Program-made: the position numbers and the translations under genes
From: Bacteroidota bacterium
Lineage (GTDB): Bacteria; Bacteroidota; Bacteroidia; Bacteroidales; F082
Direction of reading: 5' to 3'
Length of the DNA stretch: 44,642 nucleotides
Assembly: GCA_013203805.1 (NCBI GenBank)
Contig: JABMPH010000043.1
Coordinates: 1-44,642, forward strand
Notes under the pieces: model-generated
What the model was told of the DNA's origin: nothing
The model's database searches: none
Seen by the model: the letters and a program-made list of their open reading frames with translations, nothing else
Part shown: positions 25,845 through 35,900 of the stretch, in pieces
Layout: each line of letters opens with the position of its first letter
How positions within the stretch are numbered: the stretch's first letter is position 1

Positions 25845-25897
25845 CCGATTACAAATATACTTTATTAAAAGACAAAAAAAGAATCACAATCGTTGAC

Positions 25898-28800
25898 ATG
25901 AGTTCTGCATTCGACATATTAATATCAAAACTTAACCACTTTATCCGAAAGTATTATAAGAATTTGATAGTTAAGGGTAGTATTTTTAGTATTACCCTAA
26001 TTGCTATTCTATTTCTGATAGTCAATGTATTTGAGTTCTTTTCCTGGTCGGATACAATTACGCGAACAATAATTTTTTACATATTTCTTATTTCTGTTCT
26101 AGCCATCCTTATTTATTATATCATTATACCTGCTTTAAAACTTATTAAGCTTGGTAAGGTTATATCACATGAAGATGCAGCACGTATAATTGGCAGGCAT
26201 TTCCCTGAAGTTGATGATAAACTATTAAATACATTGCAATTGCACCGTAAGAACAATGGTTCGAATATGGAGCTTTTGATTGCAAGTATTGAGCAAAAAT
26301 CGCAATCATTGAGCCCAATACCTTTCAAAAAAGCAGTGAAGTATCGTACTAATATTCAATATTTAAAATTTCTCGTTCCTCCTGTTGTTATTATTACACT
26401 AATACTAATAATATCTCCTGGTTTTATCTTCAATCCTGCTGACCGGATTATAAATCACACAACAAGTTTTGTTAAACCTCTACCCTATACTTTTGAGTTA
26501 TTAAATAAAGACCTTAACTGTGCTCAACACGAAAATTATTCAATAAAAATTAAGGTAATTGGTAATGAAATTCCATCTAAGATTTGGATTGAAGAAAGTG
26601 GATATAATTATCGTATGGCAGAAATAAAACCTTGGGTTTTTGAATATGTTTTCAAGGATTTACTGACTGATATTTACTTTTCTTTTGCGACAGATAATTT
26701 TACTAGTTCAAAATACCACATAGTAGTATATCCTCAACCAGTAATTTTCAATTTTGATGTTTACCTGGAATATCCCAAGTATCTGCAAATGCAAATAGAT
26801 AAAATTGAAAACACCGGGGATATAATTGTTCCTGAGGGAACTAAGATTAGCTGGGAAATTTTTACTCGTGATACAAAAAATGTTCATTTTATCACGATTG
26901 ATAGAGTAACAAAATTAACTCATGAAGGAAGCAATGTTTTTAGATATGATATTATAGCAAAAAACGACTTTAACTATATACTTGTTGCTGACAATGAATT
27001 TATGCAGAGTAAGGATTCGATGAGCTTTAATGTACAGGTTGTTAGAGATGAATATCCTGTTATTTCAGTTAATGAGTATAAGGATGATAATAAATTTGAT
27101 TTAATAAATTTTGTTGGCACTATAAGTGATGATCATGGGTTTTCTTCGTTGTATTTTTTCAATCGTAAAGATAGTGTTCCTGAGGCAGCTTGGAAAAAAG
27201 ATAAGCTGTTGATTGACAATGGGCTATCGCAACAACATTTTGACTATATGGTTCTGGCATCCGAATATAATCTACTTCCGGGAGATGCAATTAACTACTA
27301 TTTTGAGATTCGTGATAATGATGCTGTAAATGGATATAAAAGGTCTAAGTCGGAGATGTATTATTTCAAATTGCCTGATGCTATTGAACTTGAGAAGAAG
27401 ATTGAAAACAGCTCAAATCAAATGAAATCAAAGCTTAATGAATCACTTAAAGAAATCAACAGCCTCGATAAGCAACTTGACGAAACACGACTTAACCTAT
27501 TTGAGAAAAAAGATCTTAGCTGGGCCGACAAGCAACAACTTTCCGATCTTCTAAAAAAAGAAGAAAACATAAAGAATCAGCTGAATGAGATAAAGAAACT
27601 AAACGAAGATATTAATGCACTGGAAGAACTATTAAAGAAAAAACTTAATCCCGATCTTGTTGAAAAACTAAAGCAACTAGAAGAACTATTCAATAAGCTT
27701 TTCGATAAAGATTTAGAAAAAGAACTTGAGAAATTGAAAGAGGATTTGGAAAAAGATAAAATTGGCGATTTTCTTGAAAAAATGAAACAACAAAACGAAG
27801 AGCTTAAAAGTGATCTTGAACAAAATCTGGAATTATTTAAACAATTTGAATACGAACAGCTTATTGAAGAAACAATAGAAGAGCTAACCAAATTAGCAGA
27901 AGAAGAAAAAAAGCTTGGGGAACAAACCGCAAACAAAGAAAATAGCAAAGAGAAATCACAAGAGAAACAAGCCGAAGTTCAACAAAAGTTTGATGAACTT
28001 ATGGAAAAGCTCGAAAGTGCTGATAAGTTAAACAAAGAGCTTGAAGATCCTTATAATATGGAAGTTGACACCGCTCAATCCAATGAAATAAAAGAACAAA
28101 TGGGTGAGGCTCAAGAAAATATTCAGAAAGGAAAAGAAAATAAAGCTTCTGAAAATCAAAAAAGTGCAGGAGATAAAATGGAAGATATGGCCAATGGATT
28201 ATCCATGATGATGGAAGCTGAAATGGAAGAGCGCATGGGAGAAGATGTTGAGCAAATTAAAAATATGCTTGACAATCTTCTTGATTTAAGCTTCGCACAG
28301 GAAAACCTGATTAAAGAACTTCATGAAACTTCGAAAAATGATCCTAAAAATGCTGATATCAGGGAACAGCAAGTTGACCTCAAAGATGATTTTAAGATTA
28401 TTAATGATTCATTATCGGCCATGAGCAAAAGGCAGGCAGCAATAGCCCCATTTGTTGTTAAAGAATCGGGTAAAATAGTAGCACATATAAATAAGGCCCT
28501 CTCGTACCTTCAAGAGCAAAACAAGGGTAATGCATCAAGTGAACAACAATACGCCATGACATCGATGAATAATTTGTCTCTGATGTTAAGTGAGTCGCTT
28601 GAGCAAATGAAGCAATCCATGCAAATGTCTGGAAGTAAAAAAGGCGGCAGTAAATGTAAAAATCCCGGGAAAGGTAAAACCCCCTCAATGTCGGATATAA
28701 TTAATCAGCAAAAGGGAATGGGCCAAGGGCTGAAAGGAAAAGCCAAAAAAAGTGGGTTAGATGGCGAAACCGGTTTAAATAGTAAAAGTGAAGAGCTGGC

Positions 28801-29224
28801 AAGAATGGCTGCAGCACAGGGTGAAATACGAAGAATGTTACAGGAGTTCATTGAACAGCTTGAGGGAGAAGGTGGCAATGGAAGTGCTTTAAATAAACTC
28901 GCTGAGGAAATGAAAAAAACTGAGGACGATATTGTAAACAGAAGGGTAACGCAGGAAACTATTGAGCGTCAGAATAATATTGAAACCCGGTTACTCAAAT
29001 CTCAAAAAGCCTTACAAGAAAGAGAAAAAGAAAAGAAACGTGAGTCGAAAGAAGGCAAAAACCGAAATTCAGGTAACCTAAATAATAAAATTGAGTATAA
29101 GCCAACAAAAGCAAATCAGGAGGAAATACTTATTACAACCCCTCTTGAGGTAAGTCCTTATTATAAAAAGTTGTTAAAGGAGTATCTGTACAAACTTGAA
29201 AAAGATAAAAAAGATGGTAAATAA
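25898..29224 (+). CDS. DUF4175 family membrane protein with long coiled coil
   Basis: A 1108-residue protein of the DUF4175 family, common in Bacteroidota and of unknown function. Hydrophobic segments lie at about 24-46, 58-80 and 153-173, followed by a beta-rich part (about 180-480), presumably periplasmic. A very long, highly charged Lys/Glu/Gln-rich coiled-coil region follows (about 485-800), then Met- and Gly-rich stretches (SMSDIINQQKGMGQGLKG) and a basic C-terminus. Its last codons overlap the start of the next gene by 11 bases, so translation is coupled. Position before ybeY and mnmG is, to my knowledge, often kept in the phylum. The architecture suggests an envelope or cell-shape role, which is inference only. 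Confidence 0.88.
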   Translation: MSSAFDILISKLNHFIRKYYKNLIVKGSIFSITLIAILFLIVNVFEFFSWSDTITRTIIFYIFLISVLAILIYYIIIPALKLIKLGKVISHEDAARIIGRHFPEVDDKLLNTLQLHRKNNGSNMELLIASIEQKSQSLSPIPFKKAVKYRTNIQYLKFLVPPVVIITLILIISPGFIFNPADRIINHTTSFVKPLPYTFELLNKDLNCAQHENYSIKIKVIGNEIPSKIWIEESGYNYRMAEIKPWVFEYVFKDLLTDIYFSFATDNFTSSKYHIVVYPQPVIFNFDVYLEYPKYLQMQIDKIENTGDIIVPEGTKISWEIFTRDTKNVHFITIDRVTKLTHEGSNVFRYDIIAKNDFNYILVADNEFMQSKDSMSFNVQVVRDEYPVISVNEYKDDNKFDLINFVGTISDDHGFSSLYFFNRKDSVPEAAWKKDKLLIDNGLSQQHFDYMVLASEYNLLPGDAINYYFEIRDNDAVNGYKRSKSEMYYFKLPDAIELEKKIENSSNQMKSKLNESLKEINSLDKQLDETRLNLFEKKDLSWADKQQLSDLLKKEENIKNQLNEIKKLNEDINALEELLKKKLNPDLVEKLKQLEELFNKLFDKDLEKELEKLKEDLEKDKIGDFLEKMKQQNEELKSDLEQNLELFKQFEYEQLIEETIEELTKLAEEEKKLGEQTANKENSKEKSQEKQAEVQQKFDELMEKLESADKLNKELEDPYNMEVDTAQSNEIKEQMGEAQENIQKGKENKASENQKSAGDKMEDMANGLSMMMEAEMEERMGEDVEQIKNMLDNLLDLSFAQENLIKELHETSKNDPKNADIREQQVDLKDDFKIINDSLSAMSKRQAAIAPFVVKESGKIVAHINKALSYLQEQNKGNASSEQQYAMTSMNNLSLMLSESLEQMKQSMQMSGSKKGGSKCKNPGKGKTPSMSDIINQQKGMGQGLKGKAKKSGLDGETGLNSKSEELARMAAAQGEIRRMLQEFIEQLEGEGGNGSALNKLAEEMKKTEDDIVNRRVTQETIERQNNIETRLLKSQKALQEREKEKKRESKEGKNRNSGNLNNKIEYKPTKANQEEILITTPLEVSPYYKKLLKEYLYKLEKDKKDGK

Positions 29225-29702
29225 CAATCAGTCTGTTACTATTGATCTTAAACCTGAATCCATTAGGGATATTGAGTTTTTTGTTGACACAGTGTGCGAT
29301 CAAGTATTTATTAATGAAACTTACTATGGAAATATACTAATGTCAGTAAGTGAGTTATTCAACTATTTAATCGAAAACAATCAAAATAACAAAATAAATG
29401 TAACTTATAATTCTGACTACAAAACCATTAGAATATCCTTTCAACCTATTGATATTCAGTTAATTGCTGGGTTTTCTAAAAAAGTCGGTTTTGAAGAAAT
29501 CATGCATAAAGATGATGATAGAAAATTGTTTCTTATTCATTCATTAGTCGACAATATCAGTCTTTACAATAACGATACTTTATTATTTGAGTTCGACATC
29601 AGTGCTCTGCATAACGATATTTACAAAAAACGTGCAGATTTACTGGCAAATTACTTTAGTAAGCAAACCATATCTGAAAAGGTGCAAAAAGAAAATGATT
29701 AG
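29214..29702 (+). CDS. RsbW-like HATPase-fold protein, apparently degenerate
   Basis: A 162-residue cytoplasmic protein with the layout of anti-sigma-factor kinases of the RsbW/HATPase type: an N-box-like helix ILMSVSELFNYLIENNQNN followed by the INVTYNSDYKTIRISF strand pair. The G1 box expected next (DxGxG) is not visible; instead SFQPIDIQLIAGF is read. So it may not bind ATP. Role is unknown; it might bind a sigma factor or regulator. The ATG at 29214 overlaps the DUF4175 stop by 11 bases, and its own stop overlaps the ybeY start, so the three genes are translationally coupled. A TTG at 29196 is a less likely start. Confidence 0.7.
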   Translation: MVNNNQSVTIDLKPESIRDIEFFVDTVCDQVFINETYYGNILMSVSELFNYLIENNQNNKINVTYNSDYKTIRISFQPIDIQLIAGFSKKVGFEEIMHKDDDRKLFLIHSLVDNISLYNNDTLLFEFDISALHNDIYKKRADLLANYFSKQTISEKVQKEND

Positions 29703-30123
29703 GTTTACTTATCAGTCCTTTAATACTTTTAATAAAATTGATGAGGCCTCAAGCAAAAGGTGGTTAAAATCCGTAATTATTTCAGAGGGTAAAAAAGCAG
29801 GAGATATACAATACATTTTTTGTAACGATAATCAACTTCTTATAATTAACGAAAAATTCCTAAATCACAATACTTTTACTGATATAATTACATTTCCAAC
29901 AACTGAAAATAAAGAAATTATTTCAGGGGAAATTTATATAAGTGTAGAAAGAGTTAACGAAAATTGCATAAAGCATAAGTCAACATTTAAGGAGGAAATT
30001 AGCCGTGTTATGGTTCATGGCATATTACACTTAATTGGCTATGTGGATAAACAAATTTCTGAAAAAGCACAAATGAGAAGTAAAGAAGATTATTATTTAC
30101 ATTTGCAAACTAAATTTTCCTAA
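29695..30123 (+). CDS. ybeY: Endoribonuclease YbeY
   Basis: Single-strand-specific metallo-endoribonuclease for 16S rRNA 3'-end maturation and ribosome quality control. It has 142 residues from the ATG at 29695 (MIRFTYQSFN). The core is DIITFPTTE, ISGEIYISVERVNEN and the zinc motif HGILHLIGYVDK. In the canonical HGxLHLxGYDH the third ligand is His; here the position is Asp (GYVD), which I recall as normal for Bacteroidota (GYKDK). The final MRSKEDYYL is also typical of that branch. It overlaps the gene before by 8 bases and ends directly before the parS-like site and mnmG. Confidence 0.94.
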   Translation: MIRFTYQSFNTFNKIDEASSKRWLKSVIISEGKKAGDIQYIFCNDNQLLIINEKFLNHNTFTDIITFPTTENKEIISGEIYISVERVNENCIKHKSTFKEEISRVMVHGILHLIGYVDKQISEKAQMRSKEDYYLHLQTKFS

Positions 30124-30124
30124 T

Positions 30125-30140
30125 TGTTCCACGTGAAACA
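30125..30140. promoter_or_regulatory. parS-like site, one mismatch
   Basis: TGTTCCACGTGAAACA differs at one position from the universal ParB-binding palindrome TGTTTCACGTGAAACA. It lies between the ybeY stop and the mnmG start. A perfect copy is found at 32021, just past mnmG. ParB proteins tolerate single changes, so it may bind more weakly. Confidence 0.75.
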
Positions 30141-30147
30141 AATTAAT

Positions 30148-32016
30148 ATGTTTGAGCAATATGATGTCATAGTGGTTGGTGCAGGTCATGCTGGTGCAGA
30201 GGCCGCAGCTGCTGCTGCAAACCTTGGCTCTAAAGTTATGCTCGTTACAATGAATTTACAGCGCATAGCCCAAATGTCGTGTAACCCAGCAATGGGTGGC
30301 GTGGCCAAAGGACAAATTGTGAGGGAAATTGATGCACTTGGAGGTTATTCAGGTTTGGTCTCAGACAAAACCATGATACAGTTTAGGATGCTTAATAAAT
30401 CGAAGGGTCCGGCGATGTGGAGTCCCCGTACACAAAACGATAGGGTACAATTCGCAATTGAATGGCGAAACATGCTTGAAAAAACTCCCAATATTGATTT
30501 TTGGCAAGACACCGTAACAAATTTATTAGTTGAAGAAAAAAGGGTAATTGGTGTAGAAACACAAATGGGTCAAAAGATATACGGGAATTCTGTAATACTA
30601 ACTAATGGAACATTTTTAAACGGTAAAATTCATATAGGTAAAAAATCTTTTGGTGGAGGAAGAATTGGCGACCAAATGTCATTTGGGATAACTGAACAAT
30701 TAATTAAGTTAGGTTTTAAAAGTGCTCGGTTAAAAACAGGAACCCCTGTTAGGGTAGATGGTCGCACGATCGATTTTTCGAAAATGGAAGAACAAAAGGG
30801 TGATGAAGAGCCAGAAGGATTTTCATTTCTTAAAAAAACTAGACTCACCAAACAACGAAGTTGCTGGATTACTTACACATCTACATTAGTGCACGATGAG
30901 TTAAAATTAGGATTTTCAGAATCTCCAATGTTTACAGGTAGAATAGAGGGAACAGGGCCAAGATATTGCCCATCAATAGAAGATAAAATAGAACGGTTTT
31001 CAGATAAAACCAGACATCAACTATTTGTAGAGCCTGAAGGTTGGGATACTATCGAATACTATATAAATGGATTTTCATCTTCACTTCCCGATCATATTCA
31101 ATTAAAGGCATTACGAAAAATAGTGGGTTTTGAAAACGCTAAAATTTTTGTGCCAGGCTACGCAATAGAATATGACTATTTCCCACCTACACAATTACAT
31201 TATTCTCTCGAAACTAAATTAATTGAAAATCTATATTTTGCAGGTCAGATAAACGGAACTACAGGTTATGAAGAAGCGGCAGCTCAAGGATTAATAGCAG
31301 GAATTAACGCTAATCTAAGGCAAAATAACAAAAAACCTTTTATTCTAAAAAGACACGAAGCATATATTGGTGTATTAATTGATGATCTAATTACAAAAGG
31401 TGTTGACGAACCATATAGGATGTTTACGTCGCGTGCCGAATATAGAATTTTGCTGCGTCAAGATAATGCAGATATTCGATTAACACCTCTGAGTTATAAA
31501 CTAGGGCTCGCATCAAAAGAACGTTACGAAAAAGTAGTTAAAAAACAAGAGTTGATTAAAGAAATCATAGAATTTACAAAAAAACAGAGTATTAGCCCAG
31601 AAGAAACAAATAGTTTACTTCTTGAAAAAGGTACATCCTTGCTAAAACAAAAGGTTAAAATTTCAGATGTTCTACTTCGTCCTCAAATATATGTTAAAGA
31701 ATTAATTGAAACATCATTGCCATTTAAAGAGTTAGTAAGTGATAATAAATACTCAAAAGAAGTGCTTGATGCTGCAGAAATTTTAATTAAATACGAGGGC
31801 TATATTGCAAAAGAAAAAGAGCTTGTAACTAAACTCTCAAAACTTGAAGATACTCCACTGAAATATGATTTTGATTATCATAGTCTAAAATCATTATCTA
31901 CAGAAGCTCGACAAAAACTTTCAAATATTAAACCAACAACCATCGGACAAGCATCACGAATTAGTGGTATATCACCATCTGACATTAATGTGATTGCTGT
32001 TTTTATTGGTCGCTAA
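30148..32016 (+). CDS. mnmG: tRNA uridine 5-carboxymethylaminomethyl modification enzyme MnmG (GidA)
   Basis: FAD-dependent subunit of the MnmE-MnmG complex that makes cmnm5U at the wobble position of tRNAs. From the ATG at 30148 it has 622 residues (MFEQYDVIVVGAGHAGAEAA), the usual length and N-terminus. Dinucleotide-binding GAGHAGAEAA, SCNPAMGGVAKGQIVREIDALGG, GTFLNGKIHIG and AGQINGTTGYEEAAAQG are diagnostic. A TTG at 30124 would add FHVKQIN, encoded by the parS-like site; ATG fits the family better. The partner mnmE is not in the window. Closeness of mnmG to parS sites is classic for origin-proximal regions. Confidence 0.97.
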   Translation: MFEQYDVIVVGAGHAGAEAAAAAANLGSKVMLVTMNLQRIAQMSCNPAMGGVAKGQIVREIDALGGYSGLVSDKTMIQFRMLNKSKGPAMWSPRTQNDRVQFAIEWRNMLEKTPNIDFWQDTVTNLLVEEKRVIGVETQMGQKIYGNSVILTNGTFLNGKIHIGKKSFGGGRIGDQMSFGITEQLIKLGFKSARLKTGTPVRVDGRTIDFSKMEEQKGDEEPEGFSFLKKTRLTKQRSCWITYTSTLVHDELKLGFSESPMFTGRIEGTGPRYCPSIEDKIERFSDKTRHQLFVEPEGWDTIEYYINGFSSSLPDHIQLKALRKIVGFENAKIFVPGYAIEYDYFPPTQLHYSLETKLIENLYFAGQINGTTGYEEAAAQGLIAGINANLRQNNKKPFILKRHEAYIGVLIDDLITKGVDEPYRMFTSRAEYRILLRQDNADIRLTPLSYKLGLASKERYEKVVKKQELIKEIIEFTKKQSISPEETNSLLLEKGTSLLKQKVKISDVLLRPQIYVKELIETSLPFKELVSDNKYSKEVLDAAEILIKYEGYIAKEKELVTKLSKLEDTPLKYDFDYHSLKSLSTEARQKLSNIKPTTIGQASRISGISPSDINVIAVFIGR

Positions 32017-32019
32017 AAA

Positions 32020-32925
32020 ATGTTTCACGTGAAACAAAATACACACATAAAACAAAAAGTAGGTTGCCCAATATGTTCAGCTGAGGATATAATACCCTAC
32101 CTAAAAACAAAAGATTACTTTTTTACACAGGAAGAATTTTCGATAACAAAATGCCAAAAATGTAATTTTGTGTTTACAAACCCTGTTCCGAAAGATCTTT
32201 CTGTATATTACGATACGGCGGATTATTTATCGCACAATACCAAAAATGGGGGAATTATATCTAAGGTCTATTCCTTGTTAAGATTCATTAATATAAGACG
32301 AAAATATAAACTTGTTTCAAAGTATTGCAAAAAAGGTAATATACTAGACGTTGGATCTGGCACTGGAGAACTATTAAGTTATTTTAATAAAAACAGTTGG
32401 GACACAATAGGAATTGAGCCGAATGAAAATGCAAGAAAGTTCTCAAAATTAAACTACAACATTGATGTTTACAATGAAAACAAATTGGATGACTTTGATT
32501 TAAAATCTTTTGATGTTATTACAATGTGGCACGTTCTGGAACACGTTCCAGATTTACATAAAAGATTATCACAAATATCAAAAATTATAAAAGATAACGG
32601 CACATTAGTTTTTGCTTTACCAAACCTCAACTCTCCAGATTCCAAAAAATACAAAGAGTTTTGGTCAGCATTGGATGTTCCCAGACATCTCAATCACTTT
32701 ACCCAAGAAACATTTGAAAAATTAATTTCTTATCATAATCTTAGGCTTGTACATGCTGAACCAATGAAATTTGATTCCTACTATGTAAGTATGCTAAGTG
32801 AAAAATACTTGAAAAATAAGTTTTTTTATATTTCTGCAATATATAACGGGTTTATTTCAAACATGAAAGCTAAAAAAAATAACAATTATTCCAGCATGAT
32901 TTTTGTTGTAAAAAAGGAATTATAA
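32020..32925 (+). CDS. Class I SAM-dependent methyltransferase with N-terminal zinc ribbon
   Basis: A 301-residue methyltransferase. An N-terminal zinc ribbon has CPIC at 16-19 and CQKCNFVFTNP further on; the Rossmann domain shows motif I ILDVGSGTGELLSYF, acidic loop GIEPNENARKF, and MWHVLEHVPDLHKRL before FALPNLNSPDS. Proteins of this build (Methyltransf_23 type) often act on sugars or lipids of the envelope; the target here is unknown. Its ATG is embedded in a perfect parS site (MFHVKQ start), and no later ATG would keep the zinc ribbon. It follows mnmG by 3 bases. Confidence 0.88.
   Translation: MFHVKQNTHIKQKVGCPICSAEDIIPYLKTKDYFFTQEEFSITKCQKCNFVFTNPVPKDLSVYYDTADYLSHNTKNGGIISKVYSLLRFINIRRKYKLVSKYCKKGNILDVGSGTGELLSYFNKNSWDTIGIEPNENARKFSKLNYNIDVYNENKLDDFDLKSFDVITMWHVLEHVPDLHKRLSQISKIIKDNGTLVFALPNLNSPDSKKYKEFWSALDVPRHLNHFTQETFEKLISYHNLRLVHAEPMKFDSYYVSMLSEKYLKNKFFYISAIYNGFISNMKAKKNNNYSSMIFVVKKEL
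32021..32036. promoter_or_regulatory. Perfect parS site (ParB-binding)
   Basis: TGTTTCACGTGAAACA is an exact, fully palindromic match to the bacterial parS consensus. It begins at the second base of the next gene's ATG, so it also encodes FHVKQ. Paired with the near-copy at 30125 it brackets mnmG. It suggests that this region nucleates ParB and lies in the origin domain of the chromosome. Confidence 0.92.
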
Positions 32926-32992
32926 TTTATATCTAATTTTGATCACAGCATACGACAAAGATTTCAAATAAAATGTTCAATAAACAAAGAAA

Positions 32993-35900
32993 ATGTTCGG
33001 GACATATATCATTAAGAAAACAAATTTATATCTGCTGTTATCAGTAGCCTTTCTTATTATATTTTATTTTACTCAATATATTCATAACACCCAGCATTCT
33101 TCTGAAACCGAAACAAGCAACATCTCTTATAACGTTGACCATCAGTCTTTTAGACTAATTTCTGGCTTGGGTATTATAAGTCAAATAATTGAAAAAAAAC
33201 CAAATAATTATTGGGTATCACTGGATAGCGTACTACTAAATACACAAATAATTTGTCTAGTTACTAACAAGGACAGCATTTCGTATTGGAATAAAAGTAG
33301 GATAGACCCTGGTGTTTTACCATCCCTTATATCTGATAATAAAATACATTGCACTAAACTAACTTCTGGTTGGTATTTATACACAAGTAATAAGAGTAAT
33401 GATTATACAGCTTATGTATTTGATTTAATAAGGTCTGATTACCAAATGAATAACGGACTATTAGTTCCAAGTTTTAGTGGAAATTATTCAAATAATAATA
33501 ATATAAAACTTACATTAGACGAAGATGAATCAATAAATAATATTTATAATTCCTCAGGACAGTTTTTATTTGGTATAATCATTAATCCTAATATCGGAGA
33601 ACTATATCACACTAACGTACTGGTTCTTTTTTTCTTTATATTATGTTACCTAACATTAATTTTAGGGATATTTTATTTGATCAAAAATTCCGTTATTTAT
33701 AGCAATAAACCTTCGCTAAAATTCTCCCTATTTGTAATCCTTTCATTAGTAATTTGGTATTTAATAAATAGGTTTAATTTTCCTTATGAACTTAAATCTT
33801 CATCATTTTTTGATCCTACTATTTTCAATATACCGCTTACACATTCATATGGAGATTTAATTCTTAACACACTTCATATAGCCATAATATCTATTTCAGC
33901 ATATCTATTTTTTGGTAAAACCAATCGATTAAGCACTCCAATACAAATTATAATCAGGTATACAATTCTTTGGTGTTTTATATTGATAATTTCATATATA
34001 TTATATTTTATAACCATTGACCAAAATATATCTTTTCTGGCCGAAGCCACAATAAATTTCAATAATCTATTCACTCCTATTATTATTTTTGTTGGTTTAA
34101 ATGTTAGTCTATACTTTGCCCTGCTCCCATTTTTAAACCAAAATAGTAACCAGAAAATACCTATTCTTATTCCTTTCATTTTGTCATTTTTTGGATTACT
34201 AATTGTATACATTCTTACAAATATTCCAATACTTTTATTATTCACAGTCTTAGGTGTAGTTTTTTCCATAATAATCATTCAACTGTTCTTTTGGAGGCAT
34301 ATTACAGATATGTTTTTTAAACATATATTACTACTAATGATTCTTTCTTCAATGTCTGCCACAGTAATTAACATGGCTTTAAAACAAAAAGCAGATAATT
34401 ATCAACAACACATTGCTCAAACATTAGCAAAAACTAGTGATGACACTTTTGAAACAACTTTTACTGAGATATCAAATCAAATATATAATGATGATTACCT
34501 TATAAAATTAATTTTTTCAGATACTAATACTTTGGATTCTAAAATTGAAGAATACTTACACGACATGTATTTCGGTAGTTTTTCTAATAAGTATAATATT
34601 CAGCTTACAATTTGTGGGAGTGATGAATTAATAGAAATACAACCTGAAGGCAAAATTTATAATTGCTCGGACTACTTTAATTCAATAATTAATGAAATTA
34701 CTTTCCAAACAGAAGACAGTTCTTTGTTTCGATTTAATTCAGGTACAGAAAGCATTTATTATATAAGTAGGATAACCTTATTGGACCCATTAAACAAGAG
34801 TTTATCAAGAAATTTATATATAGAATTTGTTTCATCACATGTCCCTGAAGGATTAGGCTATCCAGAACTTTTAGTTGACAGTAAGTCGCAAACTCTAAAT
34901 CTATCGGAATTTTCGTTTGCAAAATACTCTAACAATATCCTAACTTATAAATTTGGTGATTTTGCATATAACACATACTTCCAGGCGACAAATAATTTCC
35001 TATTTAATTCCTTTTTTCATTATAACGAATATCGCCATTTTGCAATTAGTATTTCGCCAGAAACATATCTTATTGTTAGTAGAACACACACATCCATGAC
35101 AATGAAAATAGTGGTCTTTGCATTGATCTTTATGATATTTTCATTAATTTCAATTATAGCCTACTTTATTATATATGCTAAAAAAGCAATTAATCTTTTC
35201 AGACTAAATTTTAAAACACGACTTCAAACTTTTGTAATAGCAACCCTAACAATAACCTTTGTATTAATGGCCGTATCAACCTTAATATATATTGAAGATA
35301 GCAGTAAAGAAGATCTGGAAAAACAACTACTGGAAAAAACAAATTCTGTGCTTATAGAACTGCAACATAAGCTGTCAACAGTATCTGATCTCGAAAATGA
35401 AGATTCAGAAAATCTACATCAACTTTTGCGTAAGTTTTCACTAGTGTTTTTTTCTGATATAAATCTATATGATAAATCTGGGCTTCTAGTAGCGACTTCA
35501 AGACCTGAGATATTTGAAAAAAGTTTATTATCATCATACATAAACCCAGAAGCATATAAGGCCATATTTATTGACAATAAATTAAATTTTATTACAGAGG
35601 AAAAAATCGGTGCATTAAGTTATTATTCATCATATGTACCTATCAATCTCAATAATGAATTACCCATAGGAATTGTAAATCTACCATATTTTGCAAGGCA
35701 ATCTGAATTTACAAAATCATACTACATAATGTTATCGTATCTGATTAATATTTATGTAATAATTGGCATAATCGGTGCTTTAATAGCCATTACATTTTCG
35801 AGGTATTTAACTCGTCCATTAGTATTGCTACAGGATAGTATTTCGAATATTAGAATTGACAAGCACAATGAGAAAATAAACTGGAATAAAAATGATGAAA

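Noticed and set aside
27577-27948. Antisense Ser/Phe-rich frame in the DUF4175 gene
   Set aside because: It is the shadow of Lys/Glu-rich coiled-coil codons.
30124-30147. TTG start for mnmG
   Set aside because: It would place the parS-like site inside the gene, but the ATG at 30148 gives the normal MnmG N-terminus.
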